Part shown: piece after piece, positions 15,601 to 24,740 of the stretch | Layout: every line of letters starts with the position of its first letter | Position numbering within the stretch: the stretch's first letter is position 1 | NCBI GenBank assembly: GCA_001798185.1 | Contig: MGRM01000012.1 | Location: 1 to 52,179 of the forward strand | DNA: 52,179 nt | Direction: 5' to 3' | Source: Deltaproteobacteria bacterium RIFCSPHIGHO2_02_FULL_44_16 | GTDB taxonomy: Bacteria > UBA10199 > 2-02-FULL-44-16 | Translations under genes and position numbers: made by a program | The notes under the pieces: generated by a model | Seen by the model: the letters and a program-made list of their open reading frames with translations, nothing else | Told to the model about the DNA's origin: nothing | The model's database searches: none

Positions 15601-16442
15601 TTCATTTCCTCCAAAACGTGAACTCGTTGCAAAACAAGAACCTCTTGCACTTCTGCAAAATTTTCAAAGGGGACAATATCTGCTTTTCGAAAAATTCCTA
15701 AAGAAGAAGTTTCAAGATGAGTGATTGTTCCTACAGGAAGTCCCTCGGGGAAAACGCCGTCAAATCCGGAAGTCACCACGACATCCCCTTCTTGAATATC
15801 GCTTTTATTTCCCAAATACTCCATACGCGTTAAGGAAGAGCCTCGCATGAGTTCCGGACGATACGAACCACCCACAAGAAGGGCACGCTCACGCGAACGC
15901 TGAATGAGAACATCCACAGCGCTATTCGAATCATCAAGAAGAAGAACGACGGCATTTTGAGATGAAACTTTTGCAATGCGTCCCAAAAGACCACGCGCTC
16001 CAAGAACGGGCATGAGAATGTCGACTCCATCTTTTAATCCACGATCTATCGTCATACTTTTAAATTCTCCTCGAGGATCATTGGAAATAACCTTTGCAAA
16101 AAGCGATGGTGTTGATGTTTGTTCGTGATAATTCAGAAGCGCCTTCAACCGTTGGTTTTCAAGCTTGAGCTCCTCTTGGAGCACAAGTTGACCTTGCAGC
16201 GTTTGCACAAATTTCAGGAGATCTTGATTTTCTTTTTCCACGTCCACAAGAGAAATATATTCATTCCACACCCGAACCATGCTTGTTTGAAACGCGTTGA
16301 GAAAACGAGAAGGTGGCTCTACCAAATTCCATAAAGCTCGCTCATACCACGGAGCACGACGAGCATTATATTTTGCGAGCGAAAGAAAAATAAGGAGAAG
16401 AAGTGCAGGAATCGTATATGTGAGGAGACGAAGTTTTTTCAT
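15597..16442 (-). CDS. mreC: Rod-shape-determining protein MreC
   Basis: Bitopic periplasmic scaffold of the elongation machinery that contacts PBP2; 281 residues. An N-terminal membrane helix (about 8-24) is followed by a coiled-coil segment (about 65-110: VDVEKENQDLLKFVQTLQGQ and LKLENQRLKALL). The beta-barrel domains contain AKVISNDPRGEFKSMTIDRG, LLLDDSNSAVDVLIQRSRER and DVVVTSGFDGVFPEGLPVG, all hallmark MreC strings. It lies 27 nt after mreB and overlaps mreD by 4 nt. Confidence 0.96.
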   Translation of the reverse strand: MKKLRLLTYTIPALLLLIFLSLAKYNARRAPWYERALWNLVEPPSRFLNAFQTSMVRVWNEYISLVDVEKENQDLLKFVQTLQGQLVLQEELKLENQRLKALLNYHEQTSTPSLFAKVISNDPRGEFKSMTIDRGLKDGVDILMPVLGARGLLGRIAKVSSQNAVVLLLDDSNSAVDVLIQRSRERALLVGGSYRPELMRGSSLTRMEYLGNKSDIQEGDVVVTSGFDGVFPEGLPVGTITHLETSSLGIFRKADIVPFENFAEVQEVLVLQRVHVLEEMK

Positions 16443-16469
16443 CGCACCAGAGACTCTTTCAGCAACTCC

Positions 16470-17504
<1,035 letters not shown>

Positions 17505-17581
17505 TCATTCACTCCGTTAAAAAGGCTTCTAAATAGTTTTTCGTAAATATCAAAGCGCCTTGAGGAGATCAACAAAAATTA

Positions 17582-17610
17582 TTGATTTATTTGGCTTATT
17601 TCACTATCAA
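17582..17610 (+). promoter_or_regulatory. Candidate promoter of the SurA_N-type gene
   Basis: TTGATT (17582-17587) and TATCAA (17605-17610) are spaced by 17 bases, with the -10 box ending seven bases before the ATG at 17618. No ribosome binding site is present, consistent with a leaderless mRNA. The -10 match is moderate. Confidence 0.35.
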
Positions 17611-17617
17611 AACGCCG

Positions 17618-18625
17618 ATGCTTGATCTTCTTCGCAAACATGCCTCTTCGTGGGTCATCAAAGTAACGCTCGGTGCCATTATCCTCACCTTTGTTCTCTT
17701 TTTTGGTTACGCCGGGCTCCAAAACTTTGGTTTGAGTGAAGATAAACCGGCTGCCATGGTGAATAATATTCCTATTCCGGAAAGTCTGTATCGTTTCTAT
17801 ACGGAACGGAATTTAGAATCGCTCAAACAATCTTTTTCAAATCAGGCCGTTCCCGATTTTGCAAAAAAATTCGCAGAATCAAATGCTCTACGTCAACTCA
17901 TGTTTCGCACATTAGCACTTCAGGAAGCAGATCGACTCGGTGTTTTTATTCCTGATGCAGAACTCGCAGATTATATTGTCAACACGCAGAAAACTCAGCA
18001 AGGATCTTTTGATCCCATTTTTTATCGACATCAATATCTTCCGTTCTTTTCACAACGTTATGGTTTTCAATATGAAACCGTGGTCAGAGATGATCTGCGA
18101 CTTGCCCTGACGCAAAAACTTTTTGAGCATGCAAAGCTTTCGCTTTATTCTTCTGAAGCATACAATTCTTTCCAAAACGAACAGTGGACATTTGAAATGG
18201 TTGAACTCAGCGTTCCAACACTCCTTGAGAAAAAATTGGTGACGAACGAGTCTGAAGTCGAAGCCATAGCGAAACTTTTTTTGACTCAGGATAAAAAACA
18301 AAAATGGGAAGATCTCATTCGTCACTATCAACTTACGATAAAAAAAATAGGACCTGTTTCTTTGACAGAGCGTCACCAAATCCCAACAACGTTTTCTTTT
18401 GAAGATCAACAACGTCTTTTTGCTCTGAGGAAAGAGAAACCCCTCCTTGAAAAACCGATTGTGAAGGAGAAAACTTTCTGCGTCGCGCGTCTTGTCCATC
18501 GAGAAATGAAAGTACCAACAAAAAACATCAAATCCCCAGCGACACCGGATGTCGATTTTTTTGAACAATGGATCTCGCAAAAACTTGCGACTGCTGAAGT
18601 CCGTTCCTTTGTAGACACGAAGTGA
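17618..18625 (+). CDS. SurA_N/PpiD-like membrane-anchored chaperone-type protein
   Basis: 335 residues. The N-terminus MLDLLRKHASSWVIKVTLGA and the following hydrophobic segment (about 13-33) are typical of PpiD/SurA_N_3 proteins, which anchor in the inner membrane with a periplasmic chaperone domain. Helical segments include AAMVNNIPIPESLYRFYTER and DPIFYRHQYLPFFSQRYGFQ. No convincing parvulin PPIase domain follows, and the protein is about half the length of PpiD. The start at 17618 gives the canonical N-terminus; an upstream in-frame start would add 12 residues before the anchor. The stop overlaps the next gene's GTG by 4 nt. Confidence 0.8.
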   Translation: MLDLLRKHASSWVIKVTLGAIILTFVLFFGYAGLQNFGLSEDKPAAMVNNIPIPESLYRFYTERNLESLKQSFSNQAVPDFAKKFAESNALRQLMFRTLALQEADRLGVFIPDAELADYIVNTQKTQQGSFDPIFYRHQYLPFFSQRYGFQYETVVRDDLRLALTQKLFEHAKLSLYSSEAYNSFQNEQWTFEMVELSVPTLLEKKLVTNESEVEAIAKLFLTQDKKQKWEDLIRHYQLTIKKIGPVSLTERHQIPTTFSFEDQQRLFALRKEKPLLEKPIVKEKTFCVARLVHREMKVPTKNIKSPATPDVDFFEQWISQKLATAEVRSFVDTK

Positions 18626-20001
18626 TTTATATGTTGCCATATCTGCAAGCTCTCCTCGAAGCAGGCGCGCAGGTTTATGAAGTCGGAGGAGCAGTACGAG
18701 ATCGACTTCTCAATCGAACTCGTGATGATCATGACTATTTAGTAAGACTTCTTGAAATCGAACAGATCACCAAAATATTGCAGCGCTTTGGAAAAGTGCA
18801 GCTTGTAGGTCAATCTTTCGGTGTGATCAAATTTACCCCCAAGGAAGATCGCGCAGCGATCGATTTCGTCCTTCCACGACAAGAATATTCAACTGGAGTT
18901 GGTCATCGTGATTTTGAAGTCTCCTTTGATCCTTCCCTTCCACTCGAAGAAGATTTAGGTCGACGCGATTTCACCATCAATGCCATGGCTCAGGATATCA
19001 AGACCGGACACATCATCGATCCCTTTCACGGAAAAGAGGACCTGGAGCACAAGCTCCTTCGTATCGTTTTTCCAAAAGCTTTTGAAGAAGATCCACTTCG
19101 CATGCTTCGAGCCATCCAATTTGCGGCGCGCTTTGATTTTGAAATCGAGCCAGCGACAAAAGAATCGATCAGAACGAATGCAAAACTTATCAGCACTATT
19201 TCTGCGGAGCGGGTGATCGACGAAATCCGTAAACTGATGAAAGCGCCAAAACCCTCTCGTGGATTTTATCTCATGAAGGAGACCGACCTTCTCCGTTACG
19301 TCTTTCCTGATCTTGCAATCCTCATCGATTTAAAACAAGACAAACAACCGGGCGATGATGTCTTTGCTCATACCATGCGAGTTCTCGATGCAGCTCGAAA
19401 TGATCCAGAACTTTTGGAACCAGGTGAAATCAATTTAATGTTCGCTGCTCTTTTTCACGATGTGGGGAAAGCAAAAACAGAGCGCTATCATGAGGCTTCT
19501 CAGCGAACAGTTTTTTTTGGTCATCAAATTGTTTCAGCTCGTATGGCGCGAAAATGGATGAGGGAGATGAAAGTAGAAACCATTGGCGTTGATCCATCTC
19601 TTGTCTGCAAACTTGTCGAACAACACATGTTTGAAACAAAAGCTCATTTTACCGAACGAGCAATTCGACGATTCATTGCAAAGATTGGAAAAGATATTAT
19701 CTTAAAACTTCTCGATTTACGATTTGCAGATAATCGCGGTGGAAAATATCCGCAAGGCGTCAAAGGAGTGCTTCGTCTGAAAAAGCGCATTCAAGAAGAG
19801 CTCGCAAAAAAACCTCCTTTTGGCGCAAAAGACCTTACGGTCAATGGTCACGATCTGATGGAGCTTGGCATTCCTGCTGGCCCACTCCTTGGAAACATCA
19901 TTACCCACCTCGTCGAGATGGTCCTTGATCATCCTGAAAAAAATCAGAAGGACCTGCTTCTCGAAGAAGTAAAAAGAATCACTCATGAAAAACATCCTTG
20001 A
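18622..20001 (+). CDS. cca: CCA-adding tRNA nucleotidyltransferase with HD domain
   Basis: Class II nucleotidyltransferase that repairs or adds the CCA end of tRNA; about 459 residues. The head has VGGAVRDRLLNRTRDDHDYL (metal ligands DHD), RRDFTINAMAQDI and the helical EEDPLRMLRAIQFAARFDFE neck. A C-terminal HD phosphohydrolase domain (ALFHDVGKAKTERY) follows, as in gammaproteobacterial Cca. A poly(A) polymerase cannot be fully excluded, but the HD domain favours Cca. The start could be GTG 18622, overlapping the previous stop, or ATG 18631. It overlaps the coaE frame by 17 nt. Confidence 0.88.
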   Translation: MIYMLPYLQALLEAGAQVYEVGGAVRDRLLNRTRDDHDYLVRLLEIEQITKILQRFGKVQLVGQSFGVIKFTPKEDRAAIDFVLPRQEYSTGVGHRDFEVSFDPSLPLEEDLGRRDFTINAMAQDIKTGHIIDPFHGKEDLEHKLLRIVFPKAFEEDPLRMLRAIQFAARFDFEIEPATKESIRTNAKLISTISAERVIDEIRKLMKAPKPSRGFYLMKETDLLRYVFPDLAILIDLKQDKQPGDDVFAHTMRVLDAARNDPELLEPGEINLMFAALFHDVGKAKTERYHEASQRTVFFGHQIVSARMARKWMREMKVETIGVDPSLVCKLVEQHMFETKAHFTERAIRRFIAKIGKDIILKLLDLRFADNRGGKYPQGVKGVLRLKKRIQEELAKKPPFGAKDLTVNGHDLMELGIPAGPLLGNIITHLVEMVLDHPEKNQKDLLLEEVKRITHEKHP

Positions 20002-20803
20002 AAAACTTTTCTTCTGGCGGCGATGGCGAAAGCGCAAAGAAGACGAATGGACCGTGGACGATTTTGTAGCTTCTGTTGAAGAAGTGATGAAACAACAGGA
20101 ATTTGAAAATCCTGCCATTCGTGAACTTCATCAAAAACTTGGAGCTCCATTTGAGAAAAGAATGAAAAAAATTGGGCTTACCGGAAATTTTGGAACTGGA
20201 AAGTCAACAGCGGCCTCAATGTTTGAAGAGATGGGAGCGAAGCTTCTCGATGCTGATAAGATAGTTCATGACATCACTCTTCCCCAAACCCCGGCATGGA
20301 AAGAGATCGTTGATTTTTTTGGGAATGACATTCTTCTGTCTGATCATTCTCTTGATCGCAAAAAACTCGCTACTCTCATTTTTCATGATGAAACAAAACA
20401 AAGAAAACTCGAAGAGATCATTCATCCCAAAGTAAAAGAAGAAATTTCCAAACAACTCATCACTTTGGAAAAAATGGGGGCATCCTTTTGTGTGATTGAG
20501 ATTCCACTTCTTTATGAAACAAACATGGAATCGATGTTTGATCTCATTGTCGTAGTTCACACTCCCCAAGAGATAGCCATCTCACGCGCATGTAAAAAAC
20601 ATGGCTGTTCTCAGGAAGAAGCGCAGCTTCGCTGGAAAGCGCAAATGCCGATCGAAGAAAAAGTGAAGCGAGCTGATATCGTGATTGAGAACACAGGAAG
20701 TCTTGAAGAAACACGAGTACAAGTCGAACGCCTCTATCGCGCTTGGGAAAAAGGAGATTTTTCGAAAACCGTTAGATTGTCTCGACTACACAAGTGCACT
20801 TAA
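19985..20803 (+). CDS. coaE: Dephospho-CoA kinase with N-terminal extension
   Basis: Last step of coenzyme A synthesis (3'-phosphorylation of dephospho-CoA). The kinase core starts at residue 60 (MKKIGLTGNFGTGKST, a P-loop) and continues with LLDADKIVHD, IHPKVKEEI and EIPLLYETNMESMFDLIVVV, all CoaE signatures. The first 59 residues are a basic then acidic helical stretch not normal for CoaE. They are kept because the frame is open, looks coding and starts within the end of cca. The alternative is an internal start at 20162 with 160 nt of leader. The 3' end overlaps the convergent ATPase by 18 bp. Confidence 0.9.
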   Translation: MKNILEKLFFWRRWRKRKEDEWTVDDFVASVEEVMKQQEFENPAIRELHQKLGAPFEKRMKKIGLTGNFGTGKSTAASMFEEMGAKLLDADKIVHDITLPQTPAWKEIVDFFGNDILLSDHSLDRKKLATLIFHDETKQRKLEEIIHPKVKEEISKQLITLEKMGASFCVIEIPLLYETNMESMFDLIVVVHTPQEIAISRACKKHGCSQEEAQLRWKAQMPIEEKVKRADIVIENTGSLEETRVQVERLYRAWEKGDFSKTVRLSRLHKCT

Positions 20804-21955
20804 AAAAGTTGTCGCCGGCATCACGCGCACGCCATCTTTCAACACATCCTCCTTGGTTTCGAGCACGACCTGATACAAAAAAGGCGTCCGAAGGCGATCG
20901 CCAAAATAGCGAAGATGCGGCGAAACCGCAGTATCACTCAATTTTGCCTCAACCGCAAACCACGGTTGGCGATTGAAGGTCACCACAAAATCAACCTCTC
21001 GCTTTTGTGCATCGCGCAGATAAAAAAGTTCAACTGCATAACCTTCGGTGTCTTCCAAAAAATGACAGAACTTGAGCAAGTGAGATGCGATCAGATTTTC
21101 AAATCGACCCCCCGGATCGCTCACCAGCGACCAATCCCACAGATAAGGTTTCGCTTCCTTCTTCAAACCTCGAACGGTTTTATTTGTAAACGGTCGAAGA
21201 CGAAACATAAAATAGAGTCGTTCAAGAATATCCATCCAGTGGTTGATGGCCTTGTGGCTGACTTCAAGATCTTCGCGCAAGGCATTCAGCGAAAGTTTCG
21301 ATCCCACTCGAAACGGCAGAAGGTCGGCAGCAATCTGCATCGACGAGAGATCGCGAATATTTTCTAAATCGCGGACATCCTCGCGAAAAAACAAATCCAA
21401 CCGTTCTTTTTGCCAACGCCGATGTTCCTTTTTCGATCCCGAAAACAGTGGTTCAGGGAAACCACTGAAGCAAAGGAGATCTGCTAAATCACTCCGTGAA
21501 GAAGATTTTGAAAACACGAGTTTTTTCCCAGGAGTGATTGAAGGGATGATCGACAAAAGTTCGTTGATGCTCAAAGGATGCAGTCGATAATGATGATATC
21601 GCCCCTGCAATGAATCACCACCGCGCCGATAAATATCCATGCGAGCGCTTCCGGTGACAAGGAAGTTCAGATGATCACGATGTTTATCAAATTCTCCTTT
21701 GAGCCACCCTTTCCATTTTCGATACTTGTGAAGTTCGTCAAAAACAATCGTCGCTTTTTCAGCAGGCCATTCAGCTCGCAATATCTTTTTTCGATCATCA
21801 CGGTTATCCCAGAGAAGATAGATGCCTTCTTCCTTCGTCTTGAGGATTTTTTTTGCGAGTGTCGTTTTTCCAACTTGGCGTGGACCAGCGACAAAAACCA
21901 TCTTTTTAGAGAGGTCTTCTTCTATAAATGACTGGAGGAGGCGCTTAGAATGCAT
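20786..21955 (-). CDS. AAA+ ATPase with DUF4143 domain
   Basis: 389 residues. Walker A GPRQVGKTTLAK, Walker B TIVFDELHKY and a sensor FLVTGSARMDIYRRGGDSLQ make up the N-terminal AAA domain. The C-terminal DUF4143 part includes SHKAINHWMDILERLYFMFR and the nuclease-like YLRDAQKREVDFVV (about 315-330), followed by FAVEAKLSD. This family is common, often horizontally acquired, with no defined role. The start at 21955 gives MHSKRLLQ; GAGG lies 13 bases upstream and a TTG six codons earlier is the alternative. It sits downstream of pnp on the same strand, separated by A/T-rich palindromes. Confidence 0.88.
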   Translation of the reverse strand: MHSKRLLQSFIEEDLSKKMVFVAGPRQVGKTTLAKKILKTKEEGIYLLWDNRDDRKKILRAEWPAEKATIVFDELHKYRKWKGWLKGEFDKHRDHLNFLVTGSARMDIYRRGGDSLQGRYHHYRLHPLSINELLSIIPSITPGKKLVFSKSSSRSDLADLLCFSGFPEPLFSGSKKEHRRWQKERLDLFFREDVRDLENIRDLSSMQIAADLLPFRVGSKLSLNALREDLEVSHKAINHWMDILERLYFMFRLRPFTNKTVRGLKKEAKPYLWDWSLVSDPGGRFENLIASHLLKFCHFLEDTEGYAVELFYLRDAQKREVDFVVTFNRQPWFAVEAKLSDTAVSPHLRYFGDRLRTPFLYQVVLETKEDVLKDGVRVMPATTFLSALV

Positions 21956-21962
21956 GTGAGAA

Positions 21963-22014
21963 TTTTGCCTCAAGGCAAAAAAAATATCAATCTTTTTTTC
22001 CTTAAGGAAAAAAA
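21963..22014 (-). terminator. Two A/T-flanked palindromes after pnp (possible terminators)
   Basis: A perfect 22-bp palindrome, TTTTTTTCC-TTAA-GGAAAAAAA, lies at 21993-22014. A tight stem TTTTGCCT/AGGCAAAA with two bases between its arms lies at 21963-21980. Both have T runs on either strand. They fall in the 71-bp gap between the pnp stop and the ATPase start. They may end pnp transcription, but their GC content is low, so this is tentative. The second also touches the ATPase leader. Confidence 0.4.
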
Positions 22015-22026
22015 ATTAAAACCATA

Positions 22027-24138
22027 TTATACGGATTCCACTTCTCCCTCATGCCCAAAAGCATCTTTGCGCGAGAGACGAATCTTTCCGCTCTTCTCAT
22101 CGATTTCGATCACCTTCACGACAACTTCATCACCTTCTTTGAGAATATCTTCGACTTTATTGACGCGCGTGGAATCCATCTGCGAAATATGAATGAGGCC
22201 ATCGGTCCCGGGAATCACTTCTACAAAAGCGCCAAAATCAACTGTCTTTTGAACTCGGCCCAAATAATATTTGCCGACTTCAGGAGTGAGCGTGTAACGT
22301 TTCACCAATTGTACTGCACGCTTACCTTGTTCTTGATCCACCGCAGCAATAAGAACGGTGCCGTCATCATCCACGCTCACCGTAGCGCCTGTCTCTTCAC
22401 AAATCATACGAATGGTTTTTCCACCTGGCCCAATAAGACTCCCAATCTTCTCTCGTGGGATCATCAATCGCGTTAACTTTGGCGCATAAGGAGAAAGATC
22501 TGCACGAGGCGCCGAAAGCGTTTCCTCCATCTTCTCCAGAATCAACATGCGCGCTTGAAGCGCCTGAGAAAGGGCTTGTTCAAGAAGTTCTTTTGTAATC
22601 CCCTTGATTTTCATATCCATCTGAAGAGCAGTGATCCCTTTTTGCGTTCCGGTCACTTTAAAGTCCATGTCACCAAGGTGATCTTCATCACCGAGAATAT
22701 CTGTCAGAATAGCTGTCTGATTCCCCTCTTTGATAAGCCCCATGGCGACCCCTGCAACAGGAGCAGTAATCGGAACTCCAGCATCCATCAGAGCAAGTGT
22801 CGAACCACACACGGTCGCCATCGATGATGAACCATTTGATTCAAGAACTTCAGAAACAACTCGAATTGTATAAGGAAAAATTTCTTCAGAAGGAAGAACT
22901 CGAGACATGGCTCGTTCAGCTAATGCTCCATGACCAATTTCTCGTCGTCCTGGACTTCGAATAAATTTCACCTCTCCGACACTAAAGGGAGGGAAATTAT
23001 AATGAAGCATAAAGCGTTTTTCATATTCGCCTTCAATACTATCAATAATCTGCTGATCTTCTTTTGTTCCTAAGGTCGCAACTGCCAGCGCTTGTGTTTC
23101 TCCTCGCGTAAAAAGCGCTGAACCATGAGTTCGTGGTAACAAACCTACCTCAGATGAAATCGCTCGAACATCTTGCAATCCACGACCGTCAATACGTTTA
23201 TGTTTTGAAAGGATCATCGAACGAACAAATGTTTTCTTCACTTCAGAATAAATATTTTTTACTTTTTCTGTGATGGCTCCATCATCATCTACAGGAACAA
23301 GTGTCGCCACCAGATCGCTCTTTAAAAGATCAAGCGCTGCATAGCGTTCCTGCTTCACCGGAATCGTCACCGCTCGTTCCAATTTCCCTTGTAAAAACTC
23401 TTCTACTTTCATCTCGAGGTCTTTTTCTTGCACTGGAGGAACAACTTCGAGTTTCTTTGGTTTTACTTTTCTGACGAGTTCCTCTTGAAGAGCAATAAGC
23501 GGTTGCATGTGTTCATGCGCAAAAATAATAGCGGCAATCATATCTGCTTCGCTCACCTGACTTGCTCCTCCTTCAACCATCACCACCGCATCTTTTGTCC
23601 CCGCCACAATAATATCGAGATCAGCTATTTCATCTTCTGCTGGAGTCGGATTTACGATCAGTTTTCCATTCACGCGACCGACCCGAACACCGGCAATGGG
23701 GCCGAGAAAAGGGGCATTCGAAATTGAAAGTGCAGCAGAGGCCCCAATCATGGACATGACATCAGCATCATTTTGTTCATCAACAGAGAGAACCGTCGCT
23801 AAAACTTGGGTCTCCTGATAAAATCCATCTGGGAAAAGTGGTCGAATGGGTCGATCGATAAAGCGACTCGTCAATGTAGCATGCTCAGAAGGTCGACCTT
23901 CGCGCTTAAAAAAACCGCCTGGAATTTTTCCTGCAGCAAATGTTTTTTCGATGAAATCGACAGAAAGAGGAAGAAAACTTTTATTCAGAGATTCTTCATT
24001 TTTCACCGTTGCAGTTACCAAAACAACTGAATCTCCATAATGAACCGTCACCGCACCACCAGCTTGTCTTGCAAGTTTTCCGGTTTCAAGACGTAGTTTA
24101 CGTCCACCAATTTCTGTTTCTACAATGTAATGTGTCAT
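22027..24138 (-). CDS. pnp: Polyribonucleotide nucleotidyltransferase (PNPase)
   Basis: 3'-5' phosphorolytic exoribonuclease of the degradosome, 703 residues. Two RNase PH-like domains are visible (KIPGGFFKREGRPSEHATLT; then FPPFSVGEVKFIRSPGRREI and ESNGSSSMATVCGSTLALMD with SMATVC), then a KH domain (IGSLIGPGGKTIRMICEETG) and an S1 domain (GRVQKTVDFGAFVEVIPGTD). AAAGGAG five bases before ATG 24138 fixes the start; 11 further upstream codons are not used. It follows rpsO, as in most bacteria, with a 146-bp inverted-repeat element in the leader. Confidence 0.98.
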   Translation of the reverse strand: MTHYIVETEIGGRKLRLETGKLARQAGGAVTVHYGDSVVLVTATVKNEESLNKSFLPLSVDFIEKTFAAGKIPGGFFKREGRPSEHATLTSRFIDRPIRPLFPDGFYQETQVLATVLSVDEQNDADVMSMIGASAALSISNAPFLGPIAGVRVGRVNGKLIVNPTPAEDEIADLDIIVAGTKDAVVMVEGGASQVSEADMIAAIIFAHEHMQPLIALQEELVRKVKPKKLEVVPPVQEKDLEMKVEEFLQGKLERAVTIPVKQERYAALDLLKSDLVATLVPVDDDGAITEKVKNIYSEVKKTFVRSMILSKHKRIDGRGLQDVRAISSEVGLLPRTHGSALFTRGETQALAVATLGTKEDQQIIDSIEGEYEKRFMLHYNFPPFSVGEVKFIRSPGRREIGHGALAERAMSRVLPSEEIFPYTIRVVSEVLESNGSSSMATVCGSTLALMDAGVPITAPVAGVAMGLIKEGNQTAILTDILGDEDHLGDMDFKVTGTQKGITALQMDMKIKGITKELLEQALSQALQARMLILEKMEETLSAPRADLSPYAPKLTRLMIPREKIGSLIGPGGKTIRMICEETGATVSVDDDGTVLIAAVDQEQGKRAVQLVKRYTLTPEVGKYYLGRVQKTVDFGAFVEVIPGTDGLIHISQMDSTRVNKVEDILKEGDEVVVKVIEIDEKSGKIRLSRKDAFGHEGEVESV

Positions 24139-24166
24139 TTTTTCTCCTTTATCTTTTGAGTGTTTC

Positions 24167-24312
24167 TTCAAACTGTCGAGGATTTTCTCGCAGGGGGCCT
24201 TTGAGGGAGGCGCATCTATGCTCTATGAAAAAATGCGCCGACGGAAACAGAGGCTGCGAGGAGCATAACCGAGCAGCCGTACCCCGAGAGAAAATGCGAT
24301 GACAGTTTGAAA
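24167..24312. repeat. Long inverted-repeat element 3 (about 146 bp), in the pnp leader
   Basis: The end TTCAAACTGTCGAGGATTTT (24167-24186) followed by CTCG pairs imperfectly with AAAATGCGATGACAGTTTGAA (end at 24312) preceded by CGAGAG. The interior is GC-rich. It occupies the 281-bp rpsO-pnp gap, which otherwise shows only A/T-rich sequence. In a transcript it would form a long stem about 30 nt upstream of the pnp start. It resembles elements 2 and 4 in its TTGAAA-type ends. Confidence 0.75.
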
Positions 24313-24419
24313 ACGACATTGTTTAACAATATTTTTGTGGAGTTAAAGAAAGGAGTGATAACTTAAAACAAATCTTGTGGCACAAGACTCCATCTAAATT
24401 ATCAGTCTCTCTTCTTCTC

Positions 24420-24689
24420 CTATTTTCGTAAATTCAACGTCTCAAGAAGCTTTTTGTATTGTTCTGGCTCAGTTCGTTTCACATAAGCTAAAAGTTTACG
24501 TCGCCGACCAACGAGCTTCAGGAGTCCCTGACGACTGGTAAAATCTTTTGAATGTTTATCGAAATGTTGATTGAGCTGTTCAATACGAGCGGTTAAAAGC
24601 GCGATTTGCACATCCGCCGAACCGGTATCGGATGTGTGATCCTGAAATTTACCAATCACTTCCTGTTTTTGTTTTGCTGCAAGAACCAT
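24420..24689 (-). CDS. rpsO: 30S ribosomal protein S15
   Basis: Primary 16S rRNA-binding protein, 89 residues, exactly the usual length when started at 24689 (MVLAAKQKQEVIGKF). Signature strings are HTSDTGSADVQIALLTARIE, HSKDFTSRQGLLKLVGRRRK and LLAYVKRTEPEQYKKL. GGAG lies 11 bases upstream of this ATG; an ATG seven codons earlier has no ribosome binding site. It lies between the DHH phosphoesterase and pnp, where truB or ribF often intervenes in other bacteria. Confidence 0.97.
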   Translation of the reverse strand: MVLAAKQKQEVIGKFQDHTSDTGSADVQIALLTARIEQLNQHFDKHSKDFTSRQGLLKLVGRRRKLLAYVKRTEPEQYKKLLETLNLRK

Positions 24690-24740
24690 AAGTGCTCGTG
24701 CTCCTAACATGGGGTTTATTTGCTTGTAAAGGAGAAAAAA

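Noticed and set aside
18050-18640. 196-codon minus-strand open frame opposite the SurA_N-type gene
   Set aside because: Its translation is rich in Phe, Lys and Arg, as expected of the complement of the plus-strand gene, which has a proper N-terminal anchor and coupling to cca.
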